DNA from: RPQJ01 sp963754535
Lineage (GTDB): Bacteria > Pseudomonadota > Gammaproteobacteria > Steroidobacterales > Steroidobacteraceae
DNA: 64,000 nt
Assembly: GCA_963754535.1 (NCBI GenBank)
Contig: CAVWGG010000011.1
Coordinates: forward strand, 124,001-188,000
Reading direction: 5' to 3'
How positions within the stretch are numbered: position 1 is the first letter of the stretch; every line of letters starts with the position of its first letter. Positions 53,114 to 62,073 of this stretch are shown piece by piece. Below the pieces are notes generated by a model. That model did not search any database. It had not been told where the DNA came from and saw only the letters and a program-made list of their open reading frames with translations. Made by a program: the position numbers and the translations under genes.

Positions 53114-54112
53114 AGCTCGCAACGCTGCGCAACGGCACGCGTGACGGCCAGTTGGTCGTCGTCAGTCGTGACCTCATGTGGGCAATGCCCGTGCCCTCGA
53201 TCGCGCCGACGCTGCAGGCGGCGCTGGACGACTGGGCCCGTATCTCGCCGCGGCTGCACGATGTGTGCGATCACCTCACTGAAGGCTACGCGAACGGCGC
53301 AGTGCCGTTCGACCAGAAGGCGGCGCTCGCGCCGCTGCCGCGTGCGCACCACTGGGTCGACGGCTCGGCCTACGTCAACCACGTTGAACTCGTGCGCAAG
53401 GCGCGCAATGCAGACATGCCGCCGAGCTTCTGGACGGATCCGCTGGTGTACCAGGGCGGCTCGGACGACTTCATCCCGCCGATGGCCGACGTGCCGGTGC
53501 CCAGCGAGGATTACGGCATCGACCTCGAGGGCGAGGTCGCCGTGATCACCGACGACGTGCCGATGATGACTGCCGTCGACGAGGCTGCCGGTCACGTCAA
53601 GCTGGTCATGCTGGTCAACGACTGGTCGCTGCGCAACCTGATCCCGGCTGAACTCGCCAAGGGGTTCGGCTTCTACCAGTCGAAACCCGCGACCTCGTTT
53701 TCTCCGTGCGCGATCACGCCCGATGAACTCGGCGAGGCCTGGGCCGGCAGCCAAAGTGCACCTGCCGCTGGTGTCGCACATCAACGGCAAGCACTTCGGC
53801 CAGCCGAACGCGGGCGTCGACATGACGTTCGATTTCGCGCAACTGATCGCGCACGTGACGAAGACGCGACGGCTCGGCGCCGGCGCGGTCATCGGTTCGG
53901 GAACGGTGTCCAATTACGATCGCTCGAGCGGATCGTCCTGCCTGGCGGAAACCCGGGCGCTCGAGCAGATCGCCGACGGCAAGGCGACCACGCCATTCCT
54001 GCGGTTTGGCGACCGTGTGCGGATCGAGATGTTCGGCCGCGACGGCGTGAGCCTGTTCGGCGCGATTGAACAGCAGGTCGTCCAGGCCCGGCCCCGCACC
54101 ACGGGCGGCTGA
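53110..54112 (+). CDS. fahA: Fumarylacetoacetase family hydrolase, frame break near 53749
   Basis: About 333 residues after correction. The N-terminal part (MKLATLRNGTRDGQLVVVS, DLEGEVAVITDDV with metal-binding acidic residues) and the C-terminal part (KVHLPLVSHINGKHFGQPNAG, IGSGTVSNYDRSSGSSC) are in different frames; dropping one base at 53747-53750 joins AWAG to AKVHLPL. It splits fumarylacetoacetate to fumarate and acetoacetate, the last step of the tyrosine pathway in this operon. The ATG overlaps the hmgA stop. Confidence 0.9.
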
Positions 54113-54166
54113 CCGGGGATGCCCGACTCGGGCATCATGTGCCGGTCCGTCCGCACAGGTGCCCTC

Positions 54167-55358
54167 ATGTTCGAAACGCTGGAACCGCTTGCGCCCGATT
54201 CGATCCTCGGCGTGACCATCGCCTTCCGCCGCGATACGTCGCCCTTGAAGGTGGACCTTGGCGTTGGCGTCTATCGTGACGAATCGGGCAATACGCCGGT
54301 GCCCGCCGCCGTGCGCGAGGCTGAGCGCGCGCTGATCGGGGCGCAGACAACGAAGAGTTACGTGGGGCCGGCGGGCAACGTCGACTTCAACGAGCGGATC
54401 ATCGCCCTTGCGCTCGGACCGCTCGCGGCCGGGCTGGCGGACCGCACGTCGACCATCCAGACCGTCGGCGGCTGCGGCGCGCTCAGGCTCGGCGCCGAAC
54501 TGGTGAAGGTCGCGCGGCCCGACACCGTCGTGCACGTGAGCGATCCGACCTGGGCCAACCATGAGCCGCTCATCGGCAGCTCAGGCATGCGGCTCGAGCG
54601 TTACCCGTATTTCGACGCTGCACGTCGCGCAGTGGCGTTCGACGCCATGCTCGCGCACTTCGGCACCCTGCCGGCGGGTTCGCTGGTCCTGTTGCACGCG
54701 TGCTGCCATAACCCGACGGGTGCGGATCTTGCGCCCGACCAGTGGCAGGCGCTTGCTGAAGAGATAGAACGCAGAGGGCTCGTGCCCTTCGTCGACCTCG
54801 CGTACCAGGGATTCGGCGACGACCTCGAGTCCGACGCCAGCGGACTGCGTACGCTGGCGCAGCGGGTGCCGGAACTGCTGCTCGCGGTGTCGTGCTCCAA
54901 GAATTTCGGCCTTTACCGCGAGCGGACCGGGGCGCTGGCCGTCATCTCGGCCAACGGGACGGCCCGGGCTGCCGTTGCCACGCACCTGGCCCGGCTGGCC
55001 CGGCGCATGTATTCGATGCCCCCGGATCACGGTGCGGCCATCGTGGCTCGTGTGCTGGGCGACGCCCCCCTGCGGCAGCAATGGGAGGAGGAGGTCGGCT
55101 CGATGGTGTCCCGCATGAAGTCGTTGCGCGCGCTGTTTGCGTCCCGGCTGGCCGCGCGGCTGCCCGGCCACGACTTCGGCTGGGTGACGCGCCAGCGCGG
55201 CATGTTCTCGTCTGCTCGGGTTGCCGGAGGCCGACATCGCCCGGCTGCGGGACGAGCACCACATCTACATGCCGCCTGACGGCCGCGTGAACGTGGCCGG
55301 CATCAGCGACGCCAACGTGGACTACGTGGCCGACGCGGTCGCAGACCTGCTCGCCTGA
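54167..55358 (+). CDS. Aromatic-amino-acid aminotransferase, frame break near 55209
   Basis: About 396 residues, class I PLP enzyme of the AspC/TyrB group. The PLP lysine is in LAVSCSKNFGLYRERTG; GPAGNVDFNERI and HACCHNPTGADLAPDQW are family motifs. The frame breaks after RQRGMFS; dropping one base at 55205-55212 adds LGLPEADIARLRDEHHIYM and extends to the stop at 55356-55358, giving the normal C-terminus. In this operon it most likely converts tyrosine to 4-hydroxyphenylpyruvate, feeding HppD. The ATG at 54167 (FETLEPLAPDSILGV) is the family start. Confidence 0.9.
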
Positions 55359-55390
55359 AACGTCGCCGATCCGGGCGAACTGGCGCATGC

Positions 55391-55432
55391 CCCGGAGCCG
55401 ACTAGCCGGAGTGGGCGGCTTTACTATAGAAT
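55391..55432 (+). promoter_or_regulatory. Candidate promoter of the rimP operon
   Basis: A -10-like TATAGAAT at 55425-55432 follows an upstream block CCCGGAGCCGACTAGCCGG (55391-55409). Nearly the same block, with five extra bases, precedes tRNA-Ser at 16868-16891, where it is followed at a similar distance by a weak -10. No good -35 match to TTGACA is present, so the promoter is tentative. Confidence 0.45.
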
Positions 55433-55646
55433 CGGCGGTCCGAGGTATCCGTGTTGCCCGTTGGGCGATGCGAACCTTGGCCGGTTCAAGGCACCTCGCG
55501 GCGCTTTGAGGCGGCGGGTGATTCGCCAAAGAGGTCCCCGCAAGCGGGGATTTTTCTTTTGCGACGGTCGGTGAGGCCGGTCGCAGGAAGAAGAAATGGG
55601 CCGCGGGCCCATTTTTCGTTTGTGGGGTTCGCGCGAGGACGAAGCG
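55433..55646 (+). promoter_or_regulatory. rimP leader with two intrinsic-terminator-like hairpins
   Basis: A roughly 210-base untranslated leader before rimP. Hairpin 1 is TCCCCG-CAAG-CGGGGA followed by TTTTTCTTTT (55535-55560), a textbook Rho-independent terminator. Hairpin 2 is AAATGGGCC-GCG-GGCCCATTT followed by TT (55594-55616), ending 31 bases before the rimP ATG. Both lie in the path of the operon, which suggests attenuation. A rimP-leader RNA motif is known in gammaproteobacteria; whether this is a member needs a covariance search. Confidence 0.6.
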
Positions 55647-56102
55647 ATGCTCAGGGACAAGCTGACGGCAATGCTGCAGCCGGTCATCGCCGGGCTCGGC
55701 TACGACCTTTGGGAACTCGAGTTCTTGCCGGGTCGTGGCAACGCCCTGCTGCGAATTTATATCGACACGGAAGCCCACGAGGGCATCACGGTCGAGGACT
55801 GCGAGCGGGCGAGTCGTGCGATCAGCGAAGTACTCGACGCCGCCGATCCGATCCCGGGCAACTACACCCTCGAGGTGTCGTCGCCGGGTGTCGAGCGGCC
55901 GCTGCGCGTGGCGCGGCATTTCGCGCCGTACGCGGGCGAACAGGTTTTCGTGGAGATGGTGCATCCCGTCGAGGAGCGCCGCCGGTTCAAGGGCCGGATG
56001 GTTGCCGCGGGGGACGACACGATCGAGGTTGAAGTGGACGGCCGGCTGTACCGGCTGCCGATTGCGGGAATCAGGAAGGCGCACCTCGCGCCCGACTTCT
56101 GA
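55647..56102 (+). CDS. rimP: RimP, ribosome maturation factor
   Basis: A 151-residue RimP needed for 30S subunit assembly. The two domains are marked by GYDLWELEFLPGRGNALLRIYI and by VERPLRVARHFAPYAGEQV. The ATG at 55647 (MLRDKLTAMLQPVIAGLG) gives the usual length; an upstream ATG at 55596 lies inside the terminator-like hairpin. First gene of rimP-nusA-infB-rbfA-truB. Confidence 0.95.
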   Translation: MLRDKLTAMLQPVIAGLGYDLWELEFLPGRGNALLRIYIDTEAHEGITVEDCERASRAISEVLDAADPIPGNYTLEVSSPGVERPLRVARHFAPYAGEQVFVEMVHPVEERRRFKGRMVAAGDDTIEVEVDGRLYRLPIAGIRKAHLAPDF

Positions 56103-56130
56103 CCGCAGACGATTCAGAGGACGACGAGCG

Positions 56131-57627
56131 ATGAACAAAGAGATCCTGATGGTCGTGGATGCCGTCTCGAACGAGAAGGGCGTCGAGAAGGACATCATCT
56201 TCGAGGCACTCGAAGCCGCGCTCGCGTCCGCAACGCGCAAGAAGTACGGCGAAGAGATCGACGTGCGAGTGTCGATCAACCGCAAGACGGGCGACTACGA
56301 CACGTTCCAGCGCTGGAAGGTGTTTGCCGACGACTCGACCGAACTCGAGTTCCCGGACAAGGAACTGCGCCTCGAGGACGCCCTCGACGTTTCGCCGGAA
56401 GCGGAACCGGGCGGCTACGTCGAAGTGCCGCTCGAGTCCGTGGCGTTCGGCCGCATCGCCGCGCAGACCGCGAAACAGGTCATCGTGCAGAAGGTGCGCG
56501 AGGCCGAGCGCGCGCAGGTCGTGGACATGTACAAGGCCCGCATCGGCACGCTGGTGTCCGGTCTCGTGAAGCGTGTCGACCGCAACGGCATTTTCGTCGA
56601 CCTCGGCGGCAACGCCGAAGGCTTCATCCCGCGCGACCAGATGATCCCGCGCGAGCCGGTCCGCACGCAGGACCGCATCAAGGCCTTCCTGAAGGACGTG
56701 CGCTCCGAGCCGCGCGGCCCGCAGCTGTTCCTGAGCCGCACGGCGCCGGAATTCCTGATCGAGCTGTTCAAGCTCGAAGTGCCGGAAGTCGGCCAGGGCC
56801 TGATCAACATCCTCGGCGCCGCGCGCGATCCGGGTGCCCGCGCCAAGATCGCCGTCCGCAGCAACGACCCGCGCATCGACCCGGTCGGCGCGTGCGTCGG
56901 CATGCGCGGTTCGCGCGTGCAGGCCGTCTCGAACGAGATCGCCGGCGAGCGCGTCGACATCATCCCGTTCGACGACAACGCAGCGCAGTTCGTGATCAAC
57001 GCGATGCAGCCGGCCGAGGTCAGCTCGATCGTCATGGACGAGGAGTCGCACTCGATGGACATCGCCGTGGCCGAGGACAAGCTGTCGCAGGCCATCGGCC
57101 GCGGCGGCCAGAACATCCGTCTCGCGAGCGAACTCACCGGCTGGAAGCTCAACATCATGAGCGAACAGGCAGCCGAGGAGAAAAGCGAGTCCGAGCAGAA
57201 GGTGCTGCGCGAACTGTTCATGCAGCAGCTCGACGTCGACGAAGACGTCGCGGCGATCCTGGTGCAGGAAGGCTTCTCGAGCATCGAGGAAATCGCCTAC
57301 GTGCCGCAGTCCGAGATCGCGTCGATCGAGGAGTTCGACGAGGCGATCGTGCAGGAACTGCGCAATCGCGCGCGCGACGTGCTGCTGACGCAGGCGATTG
57401 CGAGCGAAGAGACGGTCGCGGCCCCGGCTGCCGACCTGCTCGAAGTCGAGGGCATGGACGACACCCTGGCCACCGAACTTGCGCGCCACGGCATCGTGAC
57501 TCGCGAGGACCTGGCCGAGCAGGCGATCGACGACCTCGCCGAGATCCCGAATCTCGACGAGAAGCGCGCCGGCGAGTTGATTCTCGCTGCGCGCAAGCAC
57601 TGGTTCGAACAGGGCCAGCAGGCGTGA
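56131..57627 (+). CDS. nusA: NusA, transcription termination/antitermination factor
   Basis: A 498-residue protein with an N-terminal RNA polymerase-binding domain (NKEILMVVDAVSNEKGVEKD), an S1 domain (GLVKRVDRNGIFVDLGGNAEG), two KH domains (CVGMRGSRVQAVSNEIAGE, AIGRGGQNIRLASELTGW) and two C-terminal acidic repeats (EGFSSIEEIAYV, LARHGIVTREDLAEQAI). The presence of both C-terminal repeats is the gammaproteobacterial form. It follows rimP by 28 bases. Confidence 0.97.
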   Translation: MNKEILMVVDAVSNEKGVEKDIIFEALEAALASATRKKYGEEIDVRVSINRKTGDYDTFQRWKVFADDSTELEFPDKELRLEDALDVSPEAEPGGYVEVPLESVAFGRIAAQTAKQVIVQKVREAERAQVVDMYKARIGTLVSGLVKRVDRNGIFVDLGGNAEGFIPRDQMIPREPVRTQDRIKAFLKDVRSEPRGPQLFLSRTAPEFLIELFKLEVPEVGQGLINILGAARDPGARAKIAVRSNDPRIDPVGACVGMRGSRVQAVSNEIAGERVDIIPFDDNAAQFVINAMQPAEVSSIVMDEESHSMDIAVAEDKLSQAIGRGGQNIRLASELTGWKLNIMSEQAAEEKSESEQKVLRELFMQQLDVDEDVAAILVQEGFSSIEEIAYVPQSEIASIEEFDEAIVQELRNRARDVLLTQAIASEETVAAPAADLLEVEGMDDTLATELARHGIVTREDLAEQAIDDLAEIPNLDEKRAGELILAARKHWFEQGQQA

Positions 57628-57643
57628 GCGGAGGTCTGATTAC

Positions 57644-60195
57644 ATGGCAGAAGTAACGGTCACGCAGTTTGCAGAGGTCCTGAAGGTCCCGGTCGATCGG
57701 CTGCTCACGCAGCTGGGCGAGGCGGGCATCAAGGTCGGCGGCGCTGACGACATCATCAGCGAAGAAGCCAAGATGGAGCTCCTGACGCACCTGCGCCGCG
57801 CGCACGGTCGCCAGGGCGAAGACGCAGCGGCCCCGCGCAAGATCACGCTGCAGCGCAAGTCGCAGCAGGAGATCAAGCTCGCGTCCACGCAGGGCCGCGC
57901 CCGCACCGTTGCGGTCGAAGTCCGGCGCAAGAAGACCTACCTGAACCGGTCGGTCATCGAGGAGGAGCAGCGCCAGCGCCAGGAAGAGATCGACAAGGTG
58001 CGCACGTCCGACGATACAACGCGCCTGGAAGAGGAACGCGCCGAGGCCGATCGCCGTGCTGCCGAGCAGCGCGAGCGCGACCGTCTCGAGGCGGACGAAC
58101 GGCGTGTGCTGGAGGAGGCCGCGCGAGTGCGCGCCGAATCCGATGCCCGCGCTCGCTGCGGAACAGCAGGCCCGCGAGCGCACGGAGCGTGAGCGCGAGC
58201 GTGCCGACGCCGAACGTCGCGCGGCCGAACCGCCACGTCCGTCGAAGCCCGTGCGTGCATCGGAGCCGGCACCCAGCCGCGCACCGTCGCCGGGGGCGGC
58301 GACCAAGTATGGCCGCCAGGAACTCCACGTTTCGGCGAACGCCAAGGCGAGCTTCAAGAAGAAGCAGCAGCCCGCGGGCCGTTACCGCCGTTCGGGTCAG
58401 GTGCAGGTCGAGGCACGCCACGGTTTCGTGGAGCCTACCGCCCCGGTCAAGCGTGACGTGCAGATTCCGGAAACGATCACGGTCGGCGAACTCGCCAATC
58501 GCATGGCGATCAAGGCCAACGAAGTCATCAAGACGATGATGAAGATGGGCGTGATGGCCACGATCAACCAGCCGATCGACCAGGACACCGCGACGCTCGT
58601 CGTCGAGGAGTTCGGCCACACGCCGATCGCGCTGAAGGAAGACCAGATCGAGCAGCAGCTGCTCGAGACCTCGGCCGACATCGAAGTGCTGCCGCGTCCG
58701 CCGGTCGTGACCATCATGGGTCACGTCGACCACGGCAAGACGTCGCTGCTCGACTACATCCGCACCACCAAGGTGGCCGCGGGCGAGGCGGGTGGCATCA
58801 CCCAGCACATCGGCGCCTACCAGGTGCAGACGCCGAAGGGCCTCATCACCTTCATCGACACGCCGGGACACGCCGCGTTCACCGCGATGCGCGCCCGTGG
58901 CGCGAACGTCACCGACATCGTCATCCTCGTGGTGGCGGCGGACGATGGCGTCATGCCGCAGACCATCGAAGCGGTCAACCATGCGCGCGCGGCCGAAGTG
59001 CCGATCGTCGTGGCGGTCAACAAGATCGACAAGCACGGCGCGGATCCGGACCGTGTGCGCAACGACCTCGGCAAGCTCAATGTCATCCCCGAGGAGTGGG
59101 GCGGCGACGTGATGTTCGTCAACGTGTCGGCGCGCACCGGCGAGGGCATCGACAAGCTGCTCGAATCCGTGCTGCTGCAGGCCGAAGTGCTCGACCTCAA
59201 GGCGCCGACCACCGGCCTCGCCGTGGGCGTCGTGCTCGAGTCCAGCATCGAGAAGGGCCGCGGTCCGGTCGCGACCGTGCTGGTGAAGCGCGGCACGCTC
59301 AAGGCGGGCGATCCCGATCATCGCGGGCCAGGAATTCGGCCGCGTGCGTGCGTTGTTCGACGCGCTGGGCAAGCAGGTGCAGACGGCCGGTCCGGCCCAG
59401 CCCGTGCAGGTGCTCGGTCTGTCGGATGCGCCGGGCGCCGGCGACGACCTGCTGGTCGTCGAAAGCGAACGCAAGGCACGTGAAGTCGCGCTGTACCGCC
59501 AGGGCAAGTACCGCGACGTGCGCCTCGCCGGCGCGACGAAGAAGGTCGAGGACGTCTTCTCGCAGATTGGCGAGAACGCCGGCCAGTTCGTCAACCTCAT
59601 CGTCAAGGCCGACGTGCAGGGCAGCGCCGAAGCGCTGCGCGACGCGCTGTCGAAGATCGGCACCGACGAGGCGTCGGTCAAGGTCATCGCGAGCGGCGTG
59701 GGCGGCATCACCGAGTCCGACGTTTCGCTGGCCGCGGCATCGCGGGCACGCATCATCGGCTTCAACGTCCGTGCGGACGGCGCTGCCCGCAGCTCGATGA
59801 AGGACCAGGGCGTCGAGGTCAATTACTACAGCGTCATCTACGAAGCGCTCGACGACGTCCGCAGCTGGGTGTCCGGCATGCTCAAGCCGGAGATCAAGGA
59901 ACAGATCGTCGGCCTCGCCGAAGTGCGCGAAGTGTTCCGTTCGAGCAAGTTCGGCACCGTGGCCGGCTGCCTCGTCACCGAAGGCGTCATCAAGCGCGGC
60001 AACCCCGTGCGCGTGCTGCGCGAGAACGTCGTCATCCACCAGGGTGAGCTCGACTCGCTGCGGCGCTTCAAGGACGACGTCGGCGAAGTCCGCGGCGGCA
60101 CCGAGTGCGGCATCGGCGTCGTCAAGTACAACGACATCCGCGTGGGCGACCAGATCGAGTGCTTCGCCCGGTTCGAGGTCGCGCGCAGCGCGTAA
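57644..60195 (+). CDS. infB: Translation initiation factor IF-2, two frame breaks
   Basis: About 849 residues after correction. The N-terminal IF2 domain (VTVTQFAEVLKVPVDRLLTQL) and charged linker run to about 58145, where the frame changes (SDA to ALAAEQQARERTERER). The GTPase domain has GHVDHGKTSLLDYI, DTPGHAAF and NKIDK. A second change occurs at about 59313 (GTLKAGD to PIIAGQEFGRVRALFD), after which domains 2-4 run to the normal end (IECFARFEVARSA). Each break is repaired by dropping one base. IF-2 is essential, so two separate insertions in it argue strongly for sequence error. It follows nusA by 16 bases. Confidence 0.93.
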
Positions 60196-60200
60196 GGCAG

Positions 60201-60671
60201 ATGCCACGCGAGGTACCACGCGCGCGACGCATCGCTGAGCAGGTCCAGCGCGTCCTCTCGCAGCTGCTGCTGCGGGAGGTGCGCGACCCGCGCCTCAAGC
60301 CGATGACGGTCACGCATGTCAAGGTGTCGCCGGATCTCACGCACATGTGGGTGAACTACACGCTGCTGGCGGGTGATTCCCACGACGAGCTGCAGAAGGA
60401 AATCCTGGACGAGGCGGCGGTGTACCTGCGCGGTCCGCTCGGGCGCGCCTTGAAGCTGCGCCTGGCGCCCCAGCTGCACTTCGCTCCCGACGAGGAACTC
60501 GAGCGCGGCAATCGCCTCGGCGACCTGATCGGCCAGGCGGTGCGTGACGACAAGGCGCGCCACGTCGACGATGCAGTGACGGAGGCAGCCCCGGACGCAG
60601 CGGGTGAAGACGACGACCTCGCGCATTACGACAGCGATCTCGACGACGAAGCCGACGACGAACGTCCGTGA
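60201..60671 (+). CDS. rbfA: RbfA, ribosome-binding factor A
   Basis: A 156-residue KH-type protein for 16S rRNA maturation and cold adaptation: RRIAEQVQRVLSQLLLREVRD, then VTHVKVSPDLTHMWVNYTLL. The acidic C-terminal tail (DLAHYDSDLDDEADDERP) is about 35 residues longer than in E. coli. The ATG at 60201 is right after the infB stop; the stop overlaps truB by 4 bases. Confidence 0.95.
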   Translation: MPREVPRARRIAEQVQRVLSQLLLREVRDPRLKPMTVTHVKVSPDLTHMWVNYTLLAGDSHDELQKEILDEAAVYLRGPLGRALKLRLAPQLHFAPDEELERGNRLGDLIGQAVRDDKARHVDDAVTEAAPDAAGEDDDLAHYDSDLDDEADDERP

Positions 60672-61639
60672 GCACGACCGACACGGGACATCCCGCCCCG
60701 GCGCGCCGGCGCTGGCGGGCGGTGGACGGCATCGTACTGCTCGATAAGCCGCAGGGACTCACCTCCACCCAGGCGCTGCAACGCGTGCGCCGTCACCTGC
60801 AGGCAGAGAAGGCCGGCCACGCCGGCACGCTCGATCCCATGGCCACGGGCATGCTGCCGCTCTGCTTCGGCCAGGCCACCAAGGCCTGCGGCACGCTGCT
60901 CGGCCGGCGCAAGGCGTACAGCGCCACCGTGCGGCTCGGTATCGCGACGGACACGGGCGATGCCGAAGGGCAGCCGGTCGCCGAAGTCGACGTGCCTGCA
61001 TTCGACGCCGACCGACTCGAGCAGGCGCTCGCGGCCCTGCGCGGTGAACGGCTCCAGGTTCCCCCGATGTATTCCGCGCTGAAGCGCGACGGGCGGCCCC
61101 TCTATGAACTGGCACGGGCCGGGATCGAGGTCGAGCGCGCAGCGCGCCCGGTCACGATCGAGTCGCTGGTCGTGACGGGGCAGGGCGATCGGACGCTCGA
61201 TATCGAGGTGGTCTGCTCCAAGGGCACCTATGTGCGGGTCCTGGCCGAAGAGATTGCATCGGGTCTCGGTACGCGCGCCACCTGGTCGCCCTGCGACGGC
61301 TGTGGGTCGAACCGTTCGTGGCCGCTGCCATGGTCACCCTCGACGAAATCGAGGCGACACCGGCGGCGGACGACCGATCACGCGCCCTGGCTGGCCGCCG
61401 TGGACAGCGCGTTTCCGGACCTGCCGGTCGTGACGCTGGACGCCGGGCAGGCGCTCCACCTGTGCCAGGGGCGGACGCTGCCGTGCCCGGCTGGCCTGCC
61501 GAATGCCGCTCATTACCGCGCTTACGACCCCGCCGGACGCTTTCTCGGGCTGGTCGAACCGGGTGCGGGAGGTCGCTTGCAGGTGGAGCGACTTTTCGTC
61601 CCGGGAGCCGGCACGAACGGAATCGGTCCAAAAACTTGA
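60668..61639 (+). CDS. truB: TruB, tRNA pseudouridine-55 synthase, two compensating frame breaks
   Basis: A 323-residue enzyme. GIVLLDKPQGLTSTQAL and the catalytic region GHAGTLDPMATGMLPLC are intact. Around residues 204-237 the open frame gives nonsense (ATWSPCDGCGSNRSWPL); the next frame reads HLVALRRLWVEPFVAAAM and TLDEIEATPAADD, a normal TruB. One base is missing near 61278 and one extra is present by about 61382, restoring the frame to the normal C-terminus (PDLPVVTLDAGQALHLCQG). GTG start overlapping rbfA (GTGA). Confidence 0.92.
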   Translation: MSTTDTGHPAPARRRWRAVDGIVLLDKPQGLTSTQALQRVRRHLQAEKAGHAGTLDPMATGMLPLCFGQATKACGTLLGRRKAYSATVRLGIATDTGDAEGQPVAEVDVPAFDADRLEQALAALRGERLQVPPMYSALKRDGRPLYELARAGIEVERAARPVTIESLVVTGQGDRTLDIEVVCSKGTYVRVLAEEIASGLGTRATWSPCDGCGSNRSWPLPWSPSTKSRRHRRRTTDHAPWLAAVDSAFPDLPVVTLDAGQALHLCQGRTLPCPAGLPNAAHYRAYDPAGRFLGLVEPGAGGRLQVERLFVPGAGTNGIGPKT

Positions 61640-61665
61640 GTAAAAGGGTGCCGTGCGGCTAAAAT
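61636..61665 (+). promoter_or_regulatory. Promoter of rpsO
   Basis: TTGAGT (61636-61641), 18-base spacer and TAAAAT (61660-61665), 51 bases before the rpsO ATG. The -35 begins inside the last codons of truB. Confidence 0.65.
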
Positions 61666-61715
61666 ACGCGGCTCACCAAGGCTAAATTCTTTTAGGTTTC
61701 GAGGTTTTATCACCG

Positions 61716-61985
61716 ATGGCACTGTCCACCGAGCGCAAGTCTGAGATCGTAGGCGACTTCAAGCGCGGCGCAGCCGATACCGGCTCCCCCGAGGTCCAGA
61801 TTGCATTGCTCTCCGCCCGCATCAACGGTCTGGGCGAACATTTCACCGCGCACAAGCGTGACCATTCATCGCGCCGCGGGCTGCTCAAGCTCGTCACGCA
61901 GCGCCGCAAACTGCTCGACTACCTGAAGGACAGCGATCCGTCGCGCTATCAGGAAGTCGTCGCACGGCTCGGCCTGCGCCGCTGA
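61716..61985 (+). CDS. rpsO: Ribosomal protein S15
   Basis: An 89-residue S15 with all family motifs: GDFKRGAADTGSPEVQIALLS, HFTAHKRDHSSRRGLLKLV and RRKLLDYLKDSDPSRY. It binds 16S rRNA early in 30S assembly and usually represses its own translation through a leader structure. It is followed by a terminator hairpin and then pnp, the classic order. Confidence 0.98.
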   Translation: MALSTERKSEIVGDFKRGAADTGSPEVQIALLSARINGLGEHFTAHKRDHSSRRGLLKLVTQRRKLLDYLKDSDPSRYQEVVARLGLRR

Positions 61986-62000
61986 CCGTCGCCTGCGTTT

Positions 62001-62030
62001 CCGGCCCGCTTTGCGGGCCGGATTCGTTTT
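62001..62030 (+). terminator. Terminator between rpsO and pnp
   Basis: CCGGCCCGC-TTT-GCGGGCCGG, a perfect 9-bp stem, followed by ATTCGTTTT. It lies 15 bases after the rpsO stop and 44 before pnp, the position of the partial terminator t1 in E. coli rpsO-pnp. Confidence 0.88.
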
Positions 62031-62073
62031 CGCCCCTCGCCGGGCCACAGCACACATTCGGACACCTCCAACC

